A stretch of 64,000 nucleotides of DNA from the NCBI RefSeq assembly GCF_021166475.1, contig NZ_JAJOYS010000002.1:62001-126000 (forward strand), written 5' to 3'. A program made the translations under genes and the position numbers. Origin of the DNA: Pelagibacterium xiamenense. Its GTDB lineage: Bacteria > Pseudomonadota > Alphaproteobacteria > Rhizobiales > Devosiaceae. Below are positions 26,429-35,571 of the stretch, piece after piece. The notes below the pieces were generated by a model, which was not told the DNA's origin, did not search any database, and worked only from the letters and a program-made list of their open reading frames with translations. How positions within the stretch are numbered: position 1 is the stretch's first letter; the number at the start of each line of letters is the position of its first letter.

Positions 26429-27415
26429 ATGCGGCCTACCCTGCTCATTGCTCCGATCCTTGCCGCCGTGATCGCCGCCCCGGCGATGGCGCAATCGGAC
26501 GGGGATGACGCCGCGCCGGTGCCCCCGCCGCGCCCGCCCCAGCTCGGCGGCGAGCCGCTGACCGGAGAAGGCGGACCGGACGCCTATCAGCCACCGCTTT
26601 CCGAACTCGGGGCCGAAGAGACCGGGCCGTTCTCGCGCGCGATTGCGAACATCACCGAACCGCAGCCGGTGACGCTGTCCGCACGGATATCGGACAACGG
26701 CCCTTTGATTCCGGACGGCCTCGTCTGGCGCGTCTTCGACAGCCGCGTGGACGACAGCGGCGAACTCGCAATGGTTGCCAAATCCGAAGAGGCCACCGCG
26801 AGCTTCAGCCTGCCGCCGGGCGAATACGTCCTGCATTTGGCGTATGGACGCGCCCAGGCAAGCGACACCCTGTTCGTCGAACCGGGCCCCAACAACCACA
26901 CGATGACCTTCGAGGTCGGCGGGCTCAAGCTCGACGCCATGATTTCTGGCGACGTCGAAATCCCCGACGCGCTTTTAAGTTTCGACATCTATTCGAGCGG
27001 CCCCAATGGCCGCGTCGAGGTCGCGACCGGCGTCGCACCCGGTGACCTTGTCCGCCTCAACGCCGGCATTTACACGATCGAATCCCATTTCGGTGGCGTC
27101 AACGCGGTCATACGGACGGAAATCCGGGTCGAGCCGGGACAGATCACCGAAGCCACGCTTTACCATCACGCCGCCCAGGTGGCGCTCAAGCTCGTCTCCG
27201 AAGAAGGCGGCGAGGCGATCGCGGACGTCGAATGGACAATCAAATCCCAGAACGGCGACACGATCTTCACCGATATTGGCGCGTTCCCGGCAACCGTTCT
27301 TGCCGAAGGCGACTACCTCGCGCTCGCCAAGCTGGGCGACAACGTCTACAACCGCGAATTCGAAGTCGCCCCGGGCGGCCCGCGCGAAGTGGAAATCCTC
27401 ACATCGGTCTATTGA
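26429..27415 (+). CDS. exported protein of unknown function with beta-sandwich-like repeats
   Basis: 328 residues. A Sec signal peptide ends at APAMAQ near residue 22, followed by an acidic, proline-rich linker (VPPPRPPQLGG) to about residue 55. The rest has three similar beta-rich modules: an ARISDNGPLIPDGLVWRVFD unit, SFDIYSSGPNGRVEVATGV, and KLVSEEGGEAIADVEWTIKSQ, each followed by a GxY or PGxY turn (LPPGEYVLHLAYG, LNAGIYTIESHFG, LAEGDYLALAKLG). This resembles carboxypeptidase regulatory-like or SpaA-like domains. Likely periplasmic. I do not recognise a named family with certainty. Confidence 0.8.
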   Translation: MRPTLLIAPILAAVIAAPAMAQSDGDDAAPVPPPRPPQLGGEPLTGEGGPDAYQPPLSELGAEETGPFSRAIANITEPQPVTLSARISDNGPLIPDGLVWRVFDSRVDDSGELAMVAKSEEATASFSLPPGEYVLHLAYGRAQASDTLFVEPGPNNHTMTFEVGGLKLDAMISGDVEIPDALLSFDIYSSGPNGRVEVATGVAPGDLVRLNAGIYTIESHFGGVNAVIRTEIRVEPGQITEATLYHHAAQVALKLVSEEGGEAIADVEWTIKSQNGDTIFTDIGAFPATVLAEGDYLALAKLGDNVYNREFEVAPGGPREVEILTSVY

Positions 27416-27505
27416 GGCGCGGCTGGCGCGGCCGACGCTTCCCAGTTCCCGGCAAGGCGAGCAGGAGGCGGCGAGACGTGAGCTTACGCCGTCCCGCCGG
27501 CCCGA

Positions 27506-29488
27506 TTACTCCGCAGCTAGCGAAATTTTGCGCTTGAGGTCCGGCGGGGTGACGTCGGATGCAAGCGTTTCGATCGCCTCGTGCAACGGCTTGACCGTCT
27601 GCCCCTGGCTGCCGAGCTGACGGATCGCCACGGTCTTTTCCTCAGCCTCGCGACGCCCCACCACATAGATGAACGGCACCCGGCCCACCGAGTGTTCGCG
27701 CACCTTGTAGCTGATCGACTCGTTGCGGGTATCGAGTTCGGCCCGAATGCCGCGTGCCGCAAGCTGGTGCACAACCTCCTGGGCATAGCCGTCCGCGTCC
27801 GAAACGATGGTCGCGACGACGACCTGTGTCGGCGCGAGCCAGAGCGGCATGCGGCCGGCATAGTTCTCGATCAGGATGCCGATAAAGCGCTCCAGCGAGC
27901 CGAGGATCGCACGGTGCAACATGACAGGTCTCTGGCGCGATCCGTCCTCGGCGATGTAAGAAGCGTCGAGTCGCTCGGGCATCACGAAATCGAGCTGCAG
28001 AGTGCCGCACTGCCAGGACCGGCCGATCGCATCCTTGAGATGGAATTCGAGCTTGGGGCCATAAAACGCCCCCTCGCCTTCAGCGATCTCGAAATCCCGA
28101 CCCGTTGCACGCAGCGCATCCCCAAGACTCTTTTCCGCAAGGTCCCAGACCGCGTCCTCGCCGGCCCGGACATCCGGGCGGGTCGCGAGCAGGATCTTCA
28201 CCTCGGTAAATCCCATATCCTCGTAAACCGAGTCGAGGAGCGAACAGAACGCCTCGGTCTCGGACTGGATCTGATCGGTCCGGCAGAAGATATGCGCATC
28301 GTCTTGCGTCATCTGCCGCACGCGCATGAGACCATGCAGAGCGCCATGCGCCTCGTTGCGATGGCAGCAACCGAATTCCGCAAGCCGTAAAGGCAGATCG
28401 CGGTAGGACTTGATTCCCTGGTTGAAGACCTGAACGTGCGCCGGGCAGTTCATCGGCTTCAAAGCCAGGAAATTGGCATCCGGCGAAATCTCGGGCTGAT
28501 CGCCCTCGGTCGTGGGCGTCTCGTCGGGTACGACGAACATGTTTTCGCGAAACTTGCCCCAGTGCCCCGATTTCTCCCACAGCTTGTTGTCGAGCAACTG
28601 CGGGGTCTTGATCTCCCTGTAGCCCGCCCCGTTGAGACGGCGACGGATGTAGGTCTCCATCTGGTTGTACATGACATACCCGTTTGGATGCCAGAATACC
28701 GAACCCTGCGCTTCGGGCTGGAAGTGGTACAGGTCCATCTCCTGCCCGATCTTGCGGTGATCGCGCTTTTCGGCCTCCTCGATCATATGTAGATACTGAT
28801 CGAGCTGCTCCTTGCTCGCCCAGGCCGTGCCATAGATGCGGCTGAGCACGGGATTGTTCGAATCCCCACGCCAATAAGCGCCGGCCACCTTGGTCAGCTT
28901 GAACGCCTTGCCCACATCCTTGGTCGACCGCATGTGCGGGCCGCGGCAGAGGTCGAACCATTGCCCCTGCTTGTAGATCTTGACGTCCTGGTCCTCGGGG
29001 ATCGCGTCGATCAGTTCGACCTTGAAGTGCTCGCCCTTGGCGGCGAACACCTTCTTGGCCTCCTCGCGGTCCCAGACTTCCTTGGTGAACACCGCGCCGC
29101 GATCGACGATCTCGGCCATTTTCGCTTCGATCTCGCGCAGTTCGTCTTCCGTGAACGGCGTCTCGCGATGGAAGTCGTAGTAGAACCCGTTCTCGATCAC
29201 CGGCCCGATGGTGACCTGCGTGCCCGGCCAAAGCTCCTGCACCGCCTCGGCGAGAACGTGTGCGGCATCGTGGCGGATCAACTCGAGCGCCGCTTCGTCG
29301 TCACGCAGGACGAACTGGAGCGTACCGTCACCCTCGAGCGGGTCGGCGAGGTCCGAGAGCACACCGTTCCAGCGCATCGCGACCGTCTTCTTGGCCAGCG
29401 ACTTGGAGATACCCTCGACGACGGTGGTCCCGGTGGTGCCTTTGGCGTATTCACGCACTGCACCGTCGGGGAACGTCACCTTAATCAT
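27506..29488 (-). CDS. thrS: threonine--tRNA ligase
   Basis: 660 residues. ATG at 29486-29488 is favoured because AGGAG is 8 bases away; an ATG two codons earlier is possible. TGS domain at the N-terminus ([18 protein letters not shown]), editing domain with [16 protein letters not shown] and GFYYDF, class II catalytic core with [13 protein letters not shown] (zinc Cys), the motif 2 arginine in [23 protein letters not shown] and motif 3 [16 protein letters not shown], then the anticodon-binding domain. Charges tRNA-Thr and edits Ser-tRNA-Thr. Confidence 0.98.
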   Translation of the reverse strand: MIKVTFPDGAVREYAKGTTGTTVVEGISKSLAKKTVAMRWNGVLSDLADPLEGDGTLQFVLRDDEAALELIRHDAAHVLAEAVQELWPGTQVTIGPVIENGFYYDFHRETPFTEDELREIEAKMAEIVDRGAVFTKEVWDREEAKKVFAAKGEHFKVELIDAIPEDQDVKIYKQGQWFDLCRGPHMRSTKDVGKAFKLTKVAGAYWRGDSNNPVLSRIYGTAWASKEQLDQYLHMIEEAEKRDHRKIGQEMDLYHFQPEAQGSVFWHPNGYVMYNQMETYIRRRLNGAGYREIKTPQLLDNKLWEKSGHWGKFRENMFVVPDETPTTEGDQPEISPDANFLALKPMNCPAHVQVFNQGIKSYRDLPLRLAEFGCCHRNEAHGALHGLMRVRQMTQDDAHIFCRTDQIQSETEAFCSLLDSVYEDMGFTEVKILLATRPDVRAGEDAVWDLAEKSLGDALRATGRDFEIAEGEGAFYGPKLEFHLKDAIGRSWQCGTLQLDFVMPERLDASYIAEDGSRQRPVMLHRAILGSLERFIGILIENYAGRMPLWLAPTQVVVATIVSDADGYAQEVVHQLAARGIRAELDTRNESISYKVREHSVGRVPFIYVVGRREAEEKTVAIRQLGSQGQTVKPLHEAIETLASDVTPPDLKRKISLAAE

Positions 29489-29591
29489 CGTCATATCTCC
29501 TGTGGCTGGCCAAAATCGGCCGTTGGCAACTCAACATCGGGTTGAATTGAGGCGGGTTGATTAGCACGAACAGGCGAGATTTCCAGCCCCT

Positions 29592-29894
29592 TTACCGCCA
29601 GCGCCCGTAGCGCCAGGGCAAATACCAGAGCGCCCGGTCGGGCAGCGCGTCGGGCACCGGATCGTACCCGTGCGTGCCGCGTGGCCGGCACCGCCAGATG
29701 CGGGCCGCACCCATCCAGCCGCCCGGCCAGAAGCCGTGCTTCAAAATGGCGTCGCGGGTGAACTCCGAACAGGTCGGCAGATGCCGGCAATTGCGGCCGA
29801 CAAAGGCGGACAGCGTATAGCGGTAGGCTTGTATGAGGATATAGGCCGCCCATTTGAAGGGAAAATCGATAACGGCCCAGAACCGGGCAATCAT
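29592..29894 (-). CDS. yidD: membrane protein insertion efficiency factor YidD
   Basis: 100 residues. The YidD/DUF37 signature is present: KWAAYILIQAYRYTLSAFVGRNCRHLPTCSEFTRDAILKHGFWPGGWMGAARIWRCRPRGTHGYDPVP, with the conserved cysteines of CRHLPTCSEF and the HPWGGxGxDPVP-like end. An amphipathic N-terminal helix anchors it at the inner membrane, where it helps YidC. Starts within the ATGA overlap with the upstream scaffold gene, so the two are coupled. Confidence 0.95.
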   Translation of the reverse strand: MIARFWAVIDFPFKWAAYILIQAYRYTLSAFVGRNCRHLPTCSEFTRDAILKHGFWPGGWMGAARIWRCRPRGTHGYDPVPDALPDRALWYLPWRYGRWR

Positions 29895-30319
29895 GCCCCG
29901 GCCTTTTCGAGCGCTTCGGCCACCGCATCGAAGACCAGAAGCGTCGAGGCGTGCCGCGCCGGATAGCCGCGCACCGGCTCGAGATATTTGAGGTCGTCCC
30001 ACTTGCCATTGGGCGGTGGGCCGCCCGATTTGAGCATGGCGGTCATTGTTTCGCGCAGCGCACGCAGTTCGTCGGGGGTCGAGCCCAGGATGTGGTTGGC
30101 AACGATGGCGGCGCTGGTCTGCCCCAGCGCGCAGGCGTTGATATCCGCCCCATAGGCCGAAACGGCGCCATCTTCGAGCGCGAGATCGACCTCGACGACC
30201 GAGCCGCACACCCGCGAGACTTTTCGGGCCGTCCCCTGTGGCGCAGCGAGGCGCGGCATCGGCGTCGCGTTGCCCGCGATCTCGAGAATTCGGGCGCTGT
30301 AGAGGTCGGAAAAGTCCAT
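29891..30319 (-). CDS. iron-sulfur cluster scaffold-like protein (IscU/NifU N-terminal family)
   Basis: 142 residues, start ATG at 30317-30319. IscU/SufU fold: Cys38 in SRVCGSVVEVDL and Cys63 in INACALGQTSA match the first two cluster ligands. At the place of the third ligand the sequence reads RHASTLL (His123-Ala124), so the canonical third cysteine is missing. Similar short members sit upstream of yidD in rhizobia. It may therefore be a carrier or regulator rather than a full scaffold. Divergent from folE. Confidence 0.82.
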   Translation of the reverse strand: MDFSDLYSARILEIAGNATPMPRLAAPQGTARKVSRVCGSVVEVDLALEDGAVSAYGADINACALGQTSAAIVANHILGSTPDELRALRETMTAMLKSGGPPPNGKWDDLKYLEPVRGYPARHASTLLVFDAVAEALEKAGA

Positions 30320-30511
30320 TGTCCATGCGTCCCTTCTAGGGCACAATATGTCTTCGTTCGCTGTTTGCGGCCAATGTGTTTTCTTGTCGGAGGCCACTCC
30401 CGCCCTATATAAGGGGCGTTGCCCGGACCTGCAAAAGTTATAAGTCCGTCCGATACCCCACGGCACTTGGCCGCAAAGCGGTCCGCCGGCATCGAAGGGA
30501 TGCGCCAGAAT

Positions 30512-31138
30512 ATGGACATGACCGCCAAGCCCAAGATCGTTTCCGCCAACGACGCTGAGACGGTCGTTTCCCGCCCTTCCCGCGAAGAGGCCGAGGCCGC
30601 CGTACGTACCCTCATCGCATGGGCCGGCGACAACCCGACGCGTGAAGGGCTCATCGATACGCCCCGCCGCGTGGTTGAGGCCTATGGCGAGTTTTTCTCG
30701 GGCTACGATCAGGATGCCGGCGAGATTCTCAGCACCACCTTCTCCGATGTCGGCGGCTACGACGATATCGTGCTGGTCCGCGACATCCCGTTTTATTCGC
30801 ACTGCGAACACCACATGGTGCCCTTCGTGGGCAAGGCGCACATCGCCTACCTTCCCCATGACGGGGTCGTGGGCCTCTCCAAGCTCGCGCGCGTGACCGA
30901 CGTTTTCGCGCGGCGGCTCCAGACCCAGGAACACCTCACCATCCAGATCATCGACGCGGTCAACGAGGCCATCAACCCGCGCGGCGCCGCCGTGATGCTC
31001 GAGGCCGAGCATATGTGCATGTCCATGCGCGGGGTGAGAAAGCACGGTTCCTCGACGATCACCCACCGGTTCACAGGCGTTTTCGCCGAGGACCGGCAGG
31101 AGCAGGACCGCTTCTTCGCCATGGTCGCGCGCCACTAG
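30512..31138 (+). CDS. folE: GTP cyclohydrolase I
   Basis: 208 residues from the ATG at 30512, chosen for the AAGGGA 11 bases upstream; ATG codons at 30500 and 30518 are alternatives. Opens GTP to dihydroneopterin triphosphate, first step of folate and pterin synthesis. Zinc ligands Cys98, His101 and Cys169 are seen in [12 protein letters not shown] and [11 protein letters not shown], plus the signature [13 protein letters not shown] and the C-terminal [13 protein letters not shown]. Encoded 14 bases before hisI; gene pair conserved in Hyphomicrobiales. Confidence 0.96.
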   Translation: MDMTAKPKIVSANDAETVVSRPSREEAEAAVRTLIAWAGDNPTREGLIDTPRRVVEAYGEFFSGYDQDAGEILSTTFSDVGGYDDIVLVRDIPFYSHCEHHMVPFVGKAHIAYLPHDGVVGLSKLARVTDVFARRLQTQEHLTIQIIDAVNEAINPRGAAVMLEAEHMCMSMRGVRKHGSSTITHRFTGVFAEDRQEQDRFFAMVARH

Positions 31139-31152
31139 ACGGCAGTCCTCCC

Positions 31153-31602
31153 ATGCAGTTTGCCGATCCCAAAACGCTTTCCAAGGCGGAGCTCGAATCG
31201 GGCTCCATCTTTGCGCCACGCTTCGACGCCGCCGGGCTCGTTACCGCGATCACGGTCGACTCAGCGAGCAAGGACGTGCTGATGGTCGCTCACATGAACG
31301 CCGAGGCGATCGCGGCGACGCTGGAGACAGGGCACGCGCACTACTGGTCTCGCTCGCGCGGCGAACTGTGGAAAAAGGGCGCCACCTCGGGGGAACTCCA
31401 GGAAGTGGTCGAAATGCGCACCGACTGCGATCAGGACGCGATCGTCCTCGTCGTCAACCAGACCGGCCACGGCGCCGCCTGTCACACCGGGCGCAAATCG
31501 TGCTTTTTCCGAACGGTCGAGCGCGACGGCCAGGGCGCGACGCTGGCGGACACCGGCATGCCGAAGCTGTTCGATCCCGAGGACGTGTATAAGGGTACCT
31601 AG
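31153..31602 (+). CDS. hisI: phosphoribosyl-AMP cyclohydrolase
   Basis: 149 residues, ATG at 31153. Third step of histidine synthesis. Motifs: [40 protein letters not shown], the Mg-binding Asp cluster DCDQD at 91-95, and zinc cysteines Cys110 and Cys117 in [16 protein letters not shown] stand-alone HisI without the HisE domain, as is usual in alphaproteobacteria. Overlaps the convergent rhomboid gene by 4 bases. Confidence 0.96.
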   Translation: MQFADPKTLSKAELESGSIFAPRFDAAGLVTAITVDSASKDVLMVAHMNAEAIAATLETGHAHYWSRSRGELWKKGATSGELQEVVEMRTDCDQDAIVLVVNQTGHGAACHTGRKSCFFRTVERDGQGATLADTGMPKLFDPEDVYKGT

Positions 31603-32351
31603 CGCCCCGCGCCGGCCCGCAGCCGGCGGTCGAACGCCGCCGGCAGCAGCAGTCCGGCTATGAAACCGCCGATATGCGCGTCCCATGCGATGGGCACATC
31701 GACGCCCATCACGAGCGGCGCGAAGCCGACGACGAGGTTGCCACCCAGCCAGAAAATGATGAACACCCGGCTGCGCACGTTTGTGAACAGCTCGGCGAAC
31801 GTCGCGGTGCGCCGGCCCATCACGACCGCCTCCCCGGTCTCCGGATCGCGCTTGACGATCAGGGGCTGGAAAATGAACCGCAGCGCCGCTCCAGTAAGCG
31901 CGGAAACCCCGCCGGACGCCCCGATCAGGACCACGAATTGGTTAACATCGATGAGTTGATGAAGGGCGTTTAACAGCGCACCGGCCAGCGCGCCGAGAAG
32001 AAAAACGGCCAGCGTCGCGCCACTCCCGTAGCGCCGCGCCACCGGAGTTCCGAATACGGCAAGCCACGCGGAATTGACGATCAGGTGCATGACGTCGACA
32101 TGCAGGAAGGCATGCGTGAACCCGGTCCACAAGAGCGGCCAGAAGCCACCCGGGAGAAGCTCCGGTGCCACAAAGCGGAAGGGGATAAAACCGAACCAAA
32201 TCCGCAGGTTATAGAGGCCTTCGGAATCAAGAACCAAGCTCGCGCCGAGGTGAACCGCCCACAGCGCCCCCACAAGCGCGGTGACGACGCCCGGCACGAG
32301 AAAAACGGGCTGACGGGCCGGCCCCGTCTCTTCTTTTCCCCCCTCGCTCAT
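31599..32351 (-). CDS. rhomboid family intramembrane serine protease
   Basis: 250 residues from the ATG at 32349-32351, with AAAGGGA 8 bases before it. Six or more membrane segments. Catalytic Ser147 in GASGG and His226 in AWDAHIGGF form the dyad; [24 protein letters not shown] (about 78-101) is the conserved HxxxxHxxxN oxyanion region. The loop at 165-195 between TM segments is longer than in GlpG. Cleaves transmembrane helices in the inner membrane; substrate unknown. Divergent from the PAS_5 gene, with a CtrA-type box between. Confidence 0.93.
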   Translation of the reverse strand: MSEGGKEETGPARQPVFLVPGVVTALVGALWAVHLGASLVLDSEGLYNLRIWFGFIPFRFVAPELLPGGFWPLLWTGFTHAFLHVDVMHLIVNSAWLAVFGTPVARRYGSGATLAVFLLGALAGALLNALHQLIDVNQFVVLIGASGGVSALTGAALRFIFQPLIVKRDPETGEAVVMGRRTATFAELFTNVRSRVFIIFWLGGNLVVGFAPLVMGVDVPIAWDAHIGGFIAGLLLPAAFDRRLRAGAGR

Positions 32352-32427
32352 CGGAAAAATCCCTTTGATCGCTGCCGCTTGCCGGCGCCTCATCACAATA
32401 TCCACATTGCCAGCGTGGAAATTAACC

Positions 32428-32442
32428 TTAATGATTGTTTAA
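32428..32442. promoter_or_regulatory. CtrA-type box between the rhomboid and PAS_5 genes
   Basis: TTAA at 32428-32431 and TTAA at 32439-32442 with 7 bases between, matching TTAA-N7-TTAA. It lies 77 bases ahead of the rhomboid start and about 99 bases ahead of the PAS_5 start, with a further TTAACC half-site at 32422-32427. Confidence 0.5.
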
Positions 32443-32540
32443 GGGCGATTTCCGATGCCGGATTTGAGACTGTGTGGCTAGTCGATTTAGCGGGCAGTCG
32501 CAAGCGGCGCCAAGCCCTGCCGCAGAGGAATTTGGACAAA

Positions 32541-33212
32541 ATGCAGCAAGCCAGCACACGGACGCTTTACGCCTACTGGAACGAAATTCGCGGCGCTCGC
32601 AGCGCTCCCGAACGCCGCGATATCGATCCGACCCGCATCCGCGATGCGTTGGCTTACACCTTCATCCTCGAATCCGCCGACGGCGTCGAGTTCGATTTCC
32701 GCCTGGCAGGTTCGCACCTGTGCGCCAGCTACTGCCGCGAGCTCAAGGCACGCCCCTTCTCCGCCCTCTGGGGCGCCAAGGACCGCGACGCCATCGACAC
32801 GCTTATGCGCGCCGTGACCGAAGACCACGCCGTCGCGCTCGTCACCTATGAAGGGCAGTCCGACCGCGGTGAAAAACTCAGCTTCGAACTGGCTCTGTTT
32901 CCGCTTCGCCACAACGGCGTGACAACCGCTCGTGTCATGGGCGGACTGACCGCGCTCGACACGCCCTACTGGCTCGGCATTCATCCGATCACCAGCCAGC
33001 GCATCACCGCGTTGCGGCTGATCTGGCCCGACGACCGCGACACCCGCGCCGGCGCACCCTATTCGGACGCGGCCTTCGGCGAAATGGCCGCGACGGTCCG
33101 CCAGGCCCGCACTGAAACGGAGGCCGCGCACGCGCCTCTCCAGGCGACGGTTGCCGGGCTTTCCGCCCGCCGCTACGCGCATCTGGCCGTGATCGACGGC
33201 GGCAAAAACTGA
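32541..33212 (+). CDS. PAS domain-containing protein (PAS_5/DUF1488-like regulator family)
   Basis: 223 residues, ATG at 32541 with AGAGGAA 10 bases before. An N-terminal PAS-like fold typical of the alphaproteobacterial PAS_5 family: LYAYWNEIRGARSAPERRDIDPTRIRDALAYTFILESADGVEFDFRLAGSHLCASYCRELKARPFSALW. No output domain (kinase, GGDEF) is fused. Such proteins are thought to be small signalling or stress regulators. The tail (residues 175-223) is charged and less conserved. Followed by the tandem PilZ gene, so a shared second-messenger or cell-cycle theme is plausible. Confidence 0.82.
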   Translation: MQQASTRTLYAYWNEIRGARSAPERRDIDPTRIRDALAYTFILESADGVEFDFRLAGSHLCASYCRELKARPFSALWGAKDRDAIDTLMRAVTEDHAVALVTYEGQSDRGEKLSFELALFPLRHNGVTTARVMGGLTALDTPYWLGIHPITSQRITALRLIWPDDRDTRAGAPYSDAAFGEMAATVRQARTETEAAHAPLQATVAGLSARRYAHLAVIDGGKN

Positions 33213-33325
33213 CGCCCCGAGGGCGAAATACATACCAAAATTTGACTAGGTTCCTTACCAAGCATTAACGCAAAACCCCCTATAGTTCTGCTGTTTCATT
33301 GAATGATTGCGGCAGGACGCAGCCA

Positions 33326-33958
33326 ATGCTCGACGGAAATACAGCCTACGACGTCTACGGATCGCAGGGCATGGGCGAGGATGACCCTGACCGATTCCAG
33401 AGCGTCAAGGTTTCCGTTCTCGGCCGCTACATGCTTGCCGACCGCCGGGAATTCCCTTGCCAGGTCATCGAAATGTCCCCCGGCGACGCGCTTGTCGTCG
33501 CGCCGATCTCCGGCAGCGCCGGCGAACGGATCGTTATCTATCTGGACCATGTGGGACGCATCGAAGGTGTGATTCGCGACGTCGTCGACGGCGGCTTCCG
33601 GCTCAACCTGATCGCGTCTGCCCGCAAGCGCGACAAGATGGCAGCGCAGCTCACATGGCTGACCAACAAGGACATTCTCGACCTCGCCGAGGATCGCCGT
33701 CATGAACGTGTCGTTCCCGACATCCGCCATTCCTCGATCCTGCTCGAGGACGGTCGGCGCTACAACTGCAAGATCACCGACATTTCGCTTTCCGGGGCCG
33801 CGGTCGAACTCGACGTCCGTCCGGCGCTGGGAACGCCGGTCACCCTCGGCCGCATGCGCGCGCGGGTCGTGCGCCATTTCCACGACGGCATCGCAGTCGA
33901 ATTCGCCTCGGTGCAGGAAATGCTCACTGTCGTCCAGCAGAACCTGCGGATGAACTGA
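33326..33958 (+). CDS. tandem PilZ domain protein
   Basis: 210 residues, ATG at 33326 with AGGA 8 bases upstream. Two PilZ-like units: residues 28-115 (VLGRYMLADRREFPCQVIEMSPGDALV) and 122-200 (DRRHERVVPDIRHSSILLEDGRRYNCKITDISLSGAAVEL). The second carries the RxxxR (RRHER at 124-128) and DxSxxG (DISLSGA at 152-158) motifs that bind cyclic di-GMP; in the first, the DRREF stretch is a weaker RxxxR and the second motif reads EMSPGD. Cytoplasmic. Probably a c-di-GMP effector for motility or envelope functions. Confidence 0.88.
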   Translation: MLDGNTAYDVYGSQGMGEDDPDRFQSVKVSVLGRYMLADRREFPCQVIEMSPGDALVVAPISGSAGERIVIYLDHVGRIEGVIRDVVDGGFRLNLIASARKRDKMAAQLTWLTNKDILDLAEDRRHERVVPDIRHSSILLEDGRRYNCKITDISLSGAAVELDVRPALGTPVTLGRMRARVVRHFHDGIAVEFASVQEMLTVVQQNLRMN

Positions 33959-34089
33959 CGACTGTGCGTTCCCGCCCGTATCAGGAAGGTGAACGCGGCG
34001 TTAACCCCGTTATGGCAAGTTTCGCTATCCGGGCGTCCGGCTTTCCGGCCGCTACCGTGCGTTTCTGCTCATCGGAACGGTTGTGTGCG

Positions 34090-34548
34090 ATGCGACTTCT
34101 CAAAAAAGCCCTGCTGGCCGCCACCACGATGGCGCTTGTTCTGCCCCTTTCGGGCTGCCTGACACTGGGCGGCTGGTTTCAGACCAAATCGTCCCACGAA
34201 TGCATGACACGCGTGATGTATTTCGAATCCAACCGTTCCAGCCCCGAGGGCATGCTTGCGGTTGGCACGGTGGTGATGAACCGCGTCGACTCACCGCAAT
34301 TCCCCAATGATATCTGCGGCGTCGTCGGGCAGAAAAACCAGTTCGCCTCAGGTGTCCTGGCGCGGCCGATGACCGAACCGCGCAGTGTGCAACTCGCCGC
34401 GTCTGTCGCCCAACAGGTCCTGCGCGGCCAGCGGCACCCGGGCGTGCGCAGCGCGAAATACTTCCACACCGCTGGTCTGAGCTTTCCCTATTCCAACATG
34501 CACTACGTGCTGGTCGCCGGCGGAAACGCGTTTTACGAGCGCCGCTAG
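34090..34548 (+). CDS. cell wall hydrolase (SleB-like) lipoprotein
   Basis: 152 residues, ATG at 34090. Signal peptide with lipobox PLSGC (Cys23). Hydrolase_2 (SleB) domain: CMTRVMYFESNRSSPEGMLAVGTVVMNRVDSPQFPNDICGVVGQKNQFASG, with the conserved Glu of YFES as the likely catalytic acid, and KYFHTAGLSFPYSNMHYVLVAGGNAFYER at the end. A peptidoglycan amidase or glycosidase family best known from spore cortex lysis, common in alphaproteobacteria as an envelope enzyme. Confidence 0.88.
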   Translation: MRLLKKALLAATTMALVLPLSGCLTLGGWFQTKSSHECMTRVMYFESNRSSPEGMLAVGTVVMNRVDSPQFPNDICGVVGQKNQFASGVLARPMTEPRSVQLAASVAQQVLRGQRHPGVRSAKYFHTAGLSFPYSNMHYVLVAGGNAFYERR

Positions 34549-34550
34549 CC

Positions 34551-34644
34551 GCATAAAATTTATGCACCGGCGTTCGACCACGTCCAATTATTGGACACAA
34601 TCCCACTGCCGCGCGGTATACAATCGGCATTTCCCATAGGAAAT
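34551..34644. promoter_or_regulatory. three perfect palindromes upstream of the amino-acid ABC operon
   Basis: GCATAAA-A-TTTATGC at 34551-34565, GTCCAAT-T-ATTGGAC at 34582-34596 and ATTTCC-CATA-GGAAAT at 34629-34644, followed by the start at 34719. The first immediately follows the cell-wall-hydrolase stop and might be a weak terminator. The second has the size and symmetry of a GntR- or LysR-type operator. TATACA at 34617-34622 could be a -10 element. Confidence 0.5.
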
Positions 34645-34718
34645 CAACGTATGACCGCTCTGGCACGGAAGTTGCTGCCCCAAGCGCATCACAAGGCGCA
34701 AACAGGGGACTTCCGCAT

Positions 34719-35504
34719 ATGCACAGACGCTCATTCATCACGCTGGCGACGCTGGTCGCTGCAACCATCGGCCTCGCCGTCCCGGCACAGGCCGACGCCC
34801 TCGCCGATATCGAAGCGCGCGGCACGATCAAGATCGCGGTGCCGCAGGACTTTCCGCCCTTCGGCAGCGTCGGCACCGACCTGCAGCCGGTCGGCTACGA
34901 CATCGACATGGCCGAACTGATCGCTGAAAAGCTCGGCGTCGAGCTCGAACTGGTGCCGGTGACGAGCGCCAATCGCATCCCATACCTTCAGACCGGCATG
35001 GTCGATCTGGTCATCTCCAGCCTCGGCAAAAACCCCGAGCGCGAAGCCGTCATCGATTTTTCAGATGCCTACGCCCCGTTCTTCAATGGCGTCTTCGGCC
35101 CTGACACCGTCACCGTCGCCGCAATCGAAGATCTGGGCGGCTATACGCTCGGCGTCACCCGGGGTTCGGTCGAAGATCTCGAACTGACCGAACTGGTCGG
35201 CGACGACGTCACCATCCAGCGCTACGAGGACAACAACGGCACGATTTCCTCGTTCCTTTCCGGCCAGGTCGAACTGATCGCCACCGGCAACGTCGTGGCC
35301 GCCGCCATTCTCGAGCGCAACCCGCCGATCCGCCCCGAGCTCAAATTCCTCGTCAAGAATTCCCCCTGCTATATCGGGATGAACAAGGATGAGCCCGAAC
35401 TGATGGCCGCGGTCAATGCGATCATCGCCGACGCCAAGGCCGACGGCGCTCTTGAAGCCATCTCCATGGAATGGCTCGAACAGCCCCTGCCCGCAGACCT
35501 TTAA
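34719..35504 (+). CDS. amino-acid ABC transporter substrate-binding protein
   Basis: 261 residues. Sec signal peptide to about residue 26 (VPAQADA). SBP_bac_3 family: IKIAVPQDFPPFGSVGTDLQPVGYDIDMAELIAEKLGVELELVPVTSANRIPYLQTGMVDLVISSLGKNPEREAVIDFSDAY, with the ligand-binding Arg-containing TxxR (NPER) and later GVTRGSVEDLEL and SPCYIGMNKDEPEL. First gene of a four-gene polar amino-acid importer (SBP, two permeases, ATPase). Confidence 0.94.
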   Translation: MHRRSFITLATLVAATIGLAVPAQADALADIEARGTIKIAVPQDFPPFGSVGTDLQPVGYDIDMAELIAEKLGVELELVPVTSANRIPYLQTGMVDLVISSLGKNPEREAVIDFSDAYAPFFNGVFGPDTVTVAAIEDLGGYTLGVTRGSVEDLELTELVGDDVTIQRYEDNNGTISSFLSGQVELIATGNVVAAAILERNPPIRPELKFLVKNSPCYIGMNKDEPELMAAVNAIIADAKADGALEAISMEWLEQPLPADL

Positions 35505-35571
35505 CCCCGAGCCGGCGCCGGCACGTCCTTGCCGGCGCCCTTCCACCCACGTCCGGGGTCATTCGTCCACC

